Made by a program: the position numbers and the translations under genes. Below the pieces are notes generated by a model, which saw nothing but the letters and a program-made list of their open reading frames with translations, was not told the DNA's origin and did not search any database. Source: Chaetoderma sp. LZ-2023a (taxonomy: Eukaryota; Mollusca; Caudofoveata; Chaetodermatida; Chaetodermatidae). Taken from it: a stretch of DNA of 64,000 bases. Every line of letters starts with the position of its first letter. Positions within the stretch are counted from its first letter, which is position 1. The DNA lies in NCBI GenBank assembly GCA_034401795.1, contig CM067373.1:86523023-86587022 (forward strand), in the 5' to 3' direction. Shown here one piece after another: positions 36,301 to 42,418 of this stretch.

Positions 36301-39300
36301 TGTGGCGGATCGTCTGTTCAACCACTGTGGAAAACCCAACAGATTTATTCGCAATGAAGAAGAATGTGAAGATGACAACGTAGGTCTCTCCGATTCCAGA
36401 TCCGAGGGCTATCGCAACAGATGCATTAGCTATCAGATGGCTGGGAATGTATGCATACGCATTCCCTCCAGCAATCCTGATTCCAAAAATTCTTCAGAAA
36501 ATCGGACAGATAGGGTGCCAAGTGCTTCTGATCACCCCAAATTGGCCAAGCCGATCATGGTATATGTATCTGCTGCACCTTCTGATCTGCATCCGTTTCC
36601 TCTGCCTCAGATGGACAATATTATCTACCAGGTCAAGGCCCTTCACAACAATCTGTCAATGTTCAGATTGACTGCGTGGATGTTGTCAAGGAATCTAGAA
36701 TTAAGGAGGGCTTTTCTGAGCAAGCAGCTATGTTCATGGCAAACGCCAGAAGGGGGGTCAACCTCCAGAGCATATAATTATAAAATCAACAGATTTGCTG
36801 AACGGTGCTCAAAAAGATGTATTAATCCAATCGATTCATCTATTCAGGTAGTAGCCTGTATGATGCCTATAGCCTCAAGCCTAACTCTATTGCTGGCTAT
36901 AAGTCAGCTTTAACGACAGTTATCCCTTGCTTGGATAATAGGGGAAGTGATGAAGTAAGTACATTAAATACTTTGATTAAAGGCATGGGCAATCTAAGAC
37001 CCAAGGAATCCCCCAGTGATTCCATCTTGGAGTTTATCTCAATCAACACAGTCACCGGTTTCACTTTTTCCAAAACCGCAGAGTCGTATCTTCTGGTCGG
37101 CAAACGAACATTTCACATAGCGTCTGTAGAAGCTGTTGGCAGGTTGGTGTGCCTCATATCCAGTGATGTTCAATGTTTGTGCTTAATCTTCAGATTACAA
37201 TTGGCTTGTTGAGGGAATTGAACCGTCTTTATCGGATGTTCTGTGATCGAAACCCATTCTTTGAAGCTGCTGGAGGAAAGGTGTCATTAATCGGCCATTC
37301 TTTAGGTGACTACTGAGTATATATTTTAGAGAATAAATCTGAGTGAGATTAACCCTTTCATGAGTGATGAATCCGGCCAAAATTGGCCTGTGCAGTGGTC
37401 TTGAGGAATGTCCAGTTGCAGGCCAAGAGTAGACTGTTTTTGAAATTTTACCACTGGCATCACCGACTCATTAACTGATCCAGTCATTCCAGTGGTAAAT
37501 TGTAAAAATAGTCTTCTTGGCTTGCAAATGGACATTTAATAAGCAAACATTTGGATATTTTTAAGGGTTAACCAAAGGTTAGCCTAAGCCTTAAGATAAG
37601 TAACTGCTGTTATCTTATACAGTTAGTGTGTCAATGTTGCATGAAGCTTGTAGTGTCTCAGGTTTGTAGGGACTAGCCAAAGGAAGATTTATAGGTTCAC
37701 TTTTCAAACAGTGCTTCTGAATGCTAATCTGTAATGTACTTACTTAGCTTTTCTGTCCTCCCAGAATTCCTGTCATGATGTGCTCTATTTAACCTTTTAG
37801 TGATCAAACTGGCCAAAACCGGACTCTGCAGTCATCTTGAGGAATGTCCATTTGCAGGCCAAGAAAGAACTATTTTTGAAAACTTATCAAAGATAGTTTC
37901 CTCATGGCCTGCAGATGGACACTCAGTAACCAAATATTGTAATTTTGCCGATTAACTGGTTGAACATTACGTTTGGATTTTAAGTTGAAAATAATTTGAC
38001 AGAAAGTTGATTCTGCATTAATTGCTTTCAAAATAAACAGTAGACGTCACCCTCTACTGTATGTTTGTACCCTTCACAAAACTCTCACCAGATTTTTACT
38101 TGTGTATTGCTACTAGTATACGTCATTCTGTCTGTCGGTCGGTGAGTTTGCATTCAATTTGCATGTTGGGGAAAGCCACTTATGATGCAATTATAGCGCA
38201 TTCACACTTCTTTATTTAACACCCAACCAGTTTACTGTTAATTTCTGAAATCATTAATTTTCGCTGTCTGTTTATTTTGTAGGAAGTGTGATTTCCTATG
38301 ACATCATCACAGGATGGAACCCAATTAAAATGTATGATCAATTCCTCTCTTCAGTGATTGTAAGCAATAATTGATATTTATTTAGTTTATTTTCCACCAA
38401 TAAGGGGGTGGGAGGGGTGGGGTTTGGAGGGGTGTGTGGTGTCAATGTGAGGGTGCTGATGCATCTTATGGAATGCAGAATAGCTCAGAAATAACTTAAA
38501 ATGTTTCCAACCAAAATAAAACGTACTGTGGGATATTTTAGATTTAATAGATTTCAATCAAATTAAGTACAAAATATTCAACAGAACATTTCTTACATTG
38601 TGTTCAAAGTTGTACTACCAAACACGTTTCTGTTTTTGTTTTGAAAACATGTTAGGTGTAATGAGGCAGGGATGTAACCAGTGACAGTTAGTACCTGTTA
38701 TATTAACATTTACCAGTCTGATGTCAATATTTTATCATTTACCGTGCCAATAGCAAAGAAACTGGTGTACATTTTTCAACAATTCTGGTGGACGATGTTG
38801 CTGTCTACGACAGCACCATCTTTTACCAAATTTGTAGAAAAATGAACACCAATTCATCTTTTAATTTAGTTTGAAAATTTTAAATGTTGACATCGGAGTG
38901 GTACGGGTTAACACTTTAATGGTCAAGCCAACCAAATATAGCCTTTGCAGTCGTCTTGAGGAATATCCATTTGCAGACCAAGAGATGACTACTTGTGAAA
39001 ATTTACTAAACTATTTTCTAAACACCGCTGGTAGAACCCAACAAGACAATGTTATTGTTGTATTGGTTCTAGTAGTAATTATTGTGTGCTGCTTGCAGGA
39101 GGAAGAGGCGAGCAGAGCAGTAGGACAAACAGAACTTCTCTCAGAGCTCGATAAAGCCAGGACCAGGTACTCACTACGTGATGTTATGGTTACCCAGAAT
39201 TCATAGCACTTTGTGGTTCTAGTATAATCTATAGTGTTTAACACGATACTTAATTTTTTTACCTGTTACTCTGAAATCTGGAGGCCACAGGCTGGAATTT

Positions 39301-42300
39301 AGGTTTGCTTAAATCTACCAAAAGCATATATATCTAACCAATATTTAACAATGTTGCACAATTTATTGGTTCTCTGGGACACTTTGCAAAACATTTGGGT
39401 GTCCCAAGATGCATTAACCCTTCAACACTCATATCAGCCAAAACAGCTTCTGCAGTGGCCATGAGAAATGCCCATTTGCCGACCAAGAGAAGACTATTTT
39501 TGAAAATTTACCAATGGAATGACTGGCTCGATAACCGAACTATTTTCATAATTGGTCTTCTCTTGGTCTGCAAATGGACCTTTTCTTTCTCAAACAAAGT
39601 CAAGGGTTAAAGGGGTTTACCCTCAGAAGGATTCTCATGGATCTGGTGAGGATGCATAAAAATAATTGATCGATTGATTGTTAGAAAACATGTCATTTGG
39701 TGTGGCCAGTTGACTCACTCTGCTTTAGTCATAGTGGTGATTCGAAAAAATCTATGAAAACCTTTGTGGCACATTTATTCGAAAATCACTCTGTAGGGAT
39801 TGTGGGTTATTTTGGATCCACCACACTGGTAGCACCACTTACATACAATGGATCCAGTCACTCATCTGTATTCCTAATCATATTAACTTTGAACCTAACA
39901 GCCACTGTAGAGGGTGAAGGGATTGGCCATATAGAATACAGAATGGCGGTCTCGACCTGGTTTGAATGTCCGGACATATAGTATAATAATCAGTTTTGTT
40001 TGCCTTCCTGCACAGAGTACACGAGCTAGAGACTAGTTTGCTTTCGATCATTGACCAGTTGGCTGAGCGCGCACCGGCATTGACTTTTCAGGTAAGAATC
40101 TGTGACTCTTGTTAGACAGTGCAGGTTATAGTAGCAGGATCATCTATCAGTATAGAAAACTCATAAGATTCATTACTGGAAGAGTCAAATTATGATCATC
40201 GAATAATAATGCTTTGAAATTATACCTTCAGTGGTTAATCCGGCCGAAAACGGCTTCTGCAGTGGTCTCGCGAAATGTCCATTTGCAGACCAAGAGAAGA
40301 CTAATTTTGAAACTTTATCACTAGAATGACAGTCTCGATAACCAATTCCAATGTTAAAGTTTAAAAAATACTCTTATCTTTGACTGCTACTAGACATTCA
40401 CGTAAAAATGATTTTCTTAACCAACAAAGGGCTAAAGAATTTGTGTCTTACCGTACATTCGTCCACAGAAAAATTGATCAAGTTTTCTATGCTAGCTTAT
40501 TTATATAAAGGTAAGTAATTCTTTCAAAAACAATTTGTACCATGAGTTGTCTCTCTTATAGTGACTGCTATAATGATGGGTTGACAATACCCTTTTAATC
40601 GTCAGGCCGGCCAAAATGGCCTCTGCAGTTGTGAAAGATGTCCAGTAGCAGATCAAGAAAAGATTATCTTTGAAAATCTATCGTGGAAATGACTCGATGA
40701 CTGAGAGTCATTCCAATCGTAAAATTCAAGCATTTTAACTGGCTTGACTATTAAATTGTTAACTGTTAGGTTTTTTCCATGTAGGTTGAGAATATGTTTT
40801 GCATTGGGTCGCCTTTGGCTGTGTTCTTGGCCTTAAGAGGAGTACGACCTGATGGGTCCGGTACCCAGGACCATATCATGCCTAAACATCTATGCAAGCG
40901 AATCTTCAATGTGTTTCATCCGGCTGATCCAATTGTAAGTACACAATACTCCTATTCCTGCCGCTCTATACGGATAGTTATAAAAGATTTGATGATTTGA
41001 TTGAGGGAGCAACTCAAATGCTCCCTAAATCAATCTTTGCAGGTGTATAGATGGATATATGGCTGGCAGGCTGGAGGACTGATTTGATTGACCGACTGAC
41101 TAATTTATGGATTGAGTGACTGAAAAAGAGCAAGAAAGCAAAAAAAGTATCTTCCAGTTCTTTTATGTTCATAAAGTTGTCCCTAAGTTTGTCAGTATTG
41201 AGATTTTAACCCTTCAAGAAAATTAAAATTTGTGCTTATTGGGTGTCTATTTGAAATGCATGAGAAGAAAATATTTGAAATTTGTCACTGGAATTACTGC
41301 CTCTTTAATAGAGCATGCTATTCTAATGGTAGATTTTCAAAAATAGTCTTCTCGACCTGTACATGTTTGTAAATAAAGATTTTTCAAGACCACCACATAA
41401 GCTGTTTTTGGCTGACATAACCATTAAAGGGTTAATGCATTTTTGCCTTCAGGCCTACCGCATTGAACCACTAATTCTTAAACACTATGCCAGCATAAAA
41501 CCATTGCCAGTGCACCGAACGGACAGTACTACCCTAGTGCCTTATGCTGATATGAAAAACCGTGTCTACAAGCCACAGCATAAAGCTGAGCCGAAGGTAG
41601 AGACTGGCGCCACAGAAGCCTCTACAGACACAGTCGATGGGGGTGTGCAATTTCAGACATCAAAGTTCTCATTATGTAAGCCATAGCATTTTACTTCTCT
41701 CACTCGCTCACTCACTCATTTCAGGCCACGAAAATGACATGTTCCTGCGGTCCGGGGCAACACACCCTTTACTACAGGGCAACCAAATTTGAATACATTG
41801 GTTGGCCTGTGGCACAACCTAGATAATTTGTTATTTCAGGGCCTGTATATGTACTCATGGAGAGTATTTATTTTATTTCGTCTTAACCCTTTCACACTCA
41901 AATTTGTTCAAGAAAATTGCAATTTTCACATTTAAAAGGTCCATTTGCAGAGAGAAGACTGTTTTTGAAAATTTATCACTGGAATGACTGGCTCGGTTAT
42001 CGAGCCAGTCATTCCAGTGGTAAATTTTCAAAAACAGTCTTCTTCGTCTGCAAATGGACATTTCTCAAGATCACACCAGAAGCTGTTTTTGGCTGATATG
42101 AAGGATAAAGGGTTACTATAATGCTTGAGTTGGTATTTACAAGGATTCTGTAGTCTATATATAGCTTATAACAATCTATATTTTCAACAGAATTTACAGA
42201 AATGGGGCAACCTGGAAGTACAGTCAGGCAACCTAATTTAATTGGCATACTTGCCCCTGGGGGCAAGAAATTATTTTTCTTATTTTCAAGCCCTGCATTT

Positions 42301-42370
42301 GCACCCTCCCTCACTCACTCGCATGCTGACTCACGCATCCCTCTCCATCTCTGTCTCCACACCTGCCCCC

Positions 42371-42418
<48 letters not shown>

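Larger units (their letters stand above)
32509..37038 (+). mobile_element. DIRS-C: 3' part, decayed gag, RT/RNase H and truncated recombinase
   Basis: It continues the 5' part after DIRS-B. It is collinear with DIRS-A from the 5' intron (GTTGGAGGCCTCGTAAG...) to the recombinase N-terminal region. It stops abruptly after TTGGAGTTTATC, before any catalytic residue, so the 3' third, internal complementary region and right ITR are missing. The remaining 155 bp to exon 7 do not resemble the element. Confidence 0.88.
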
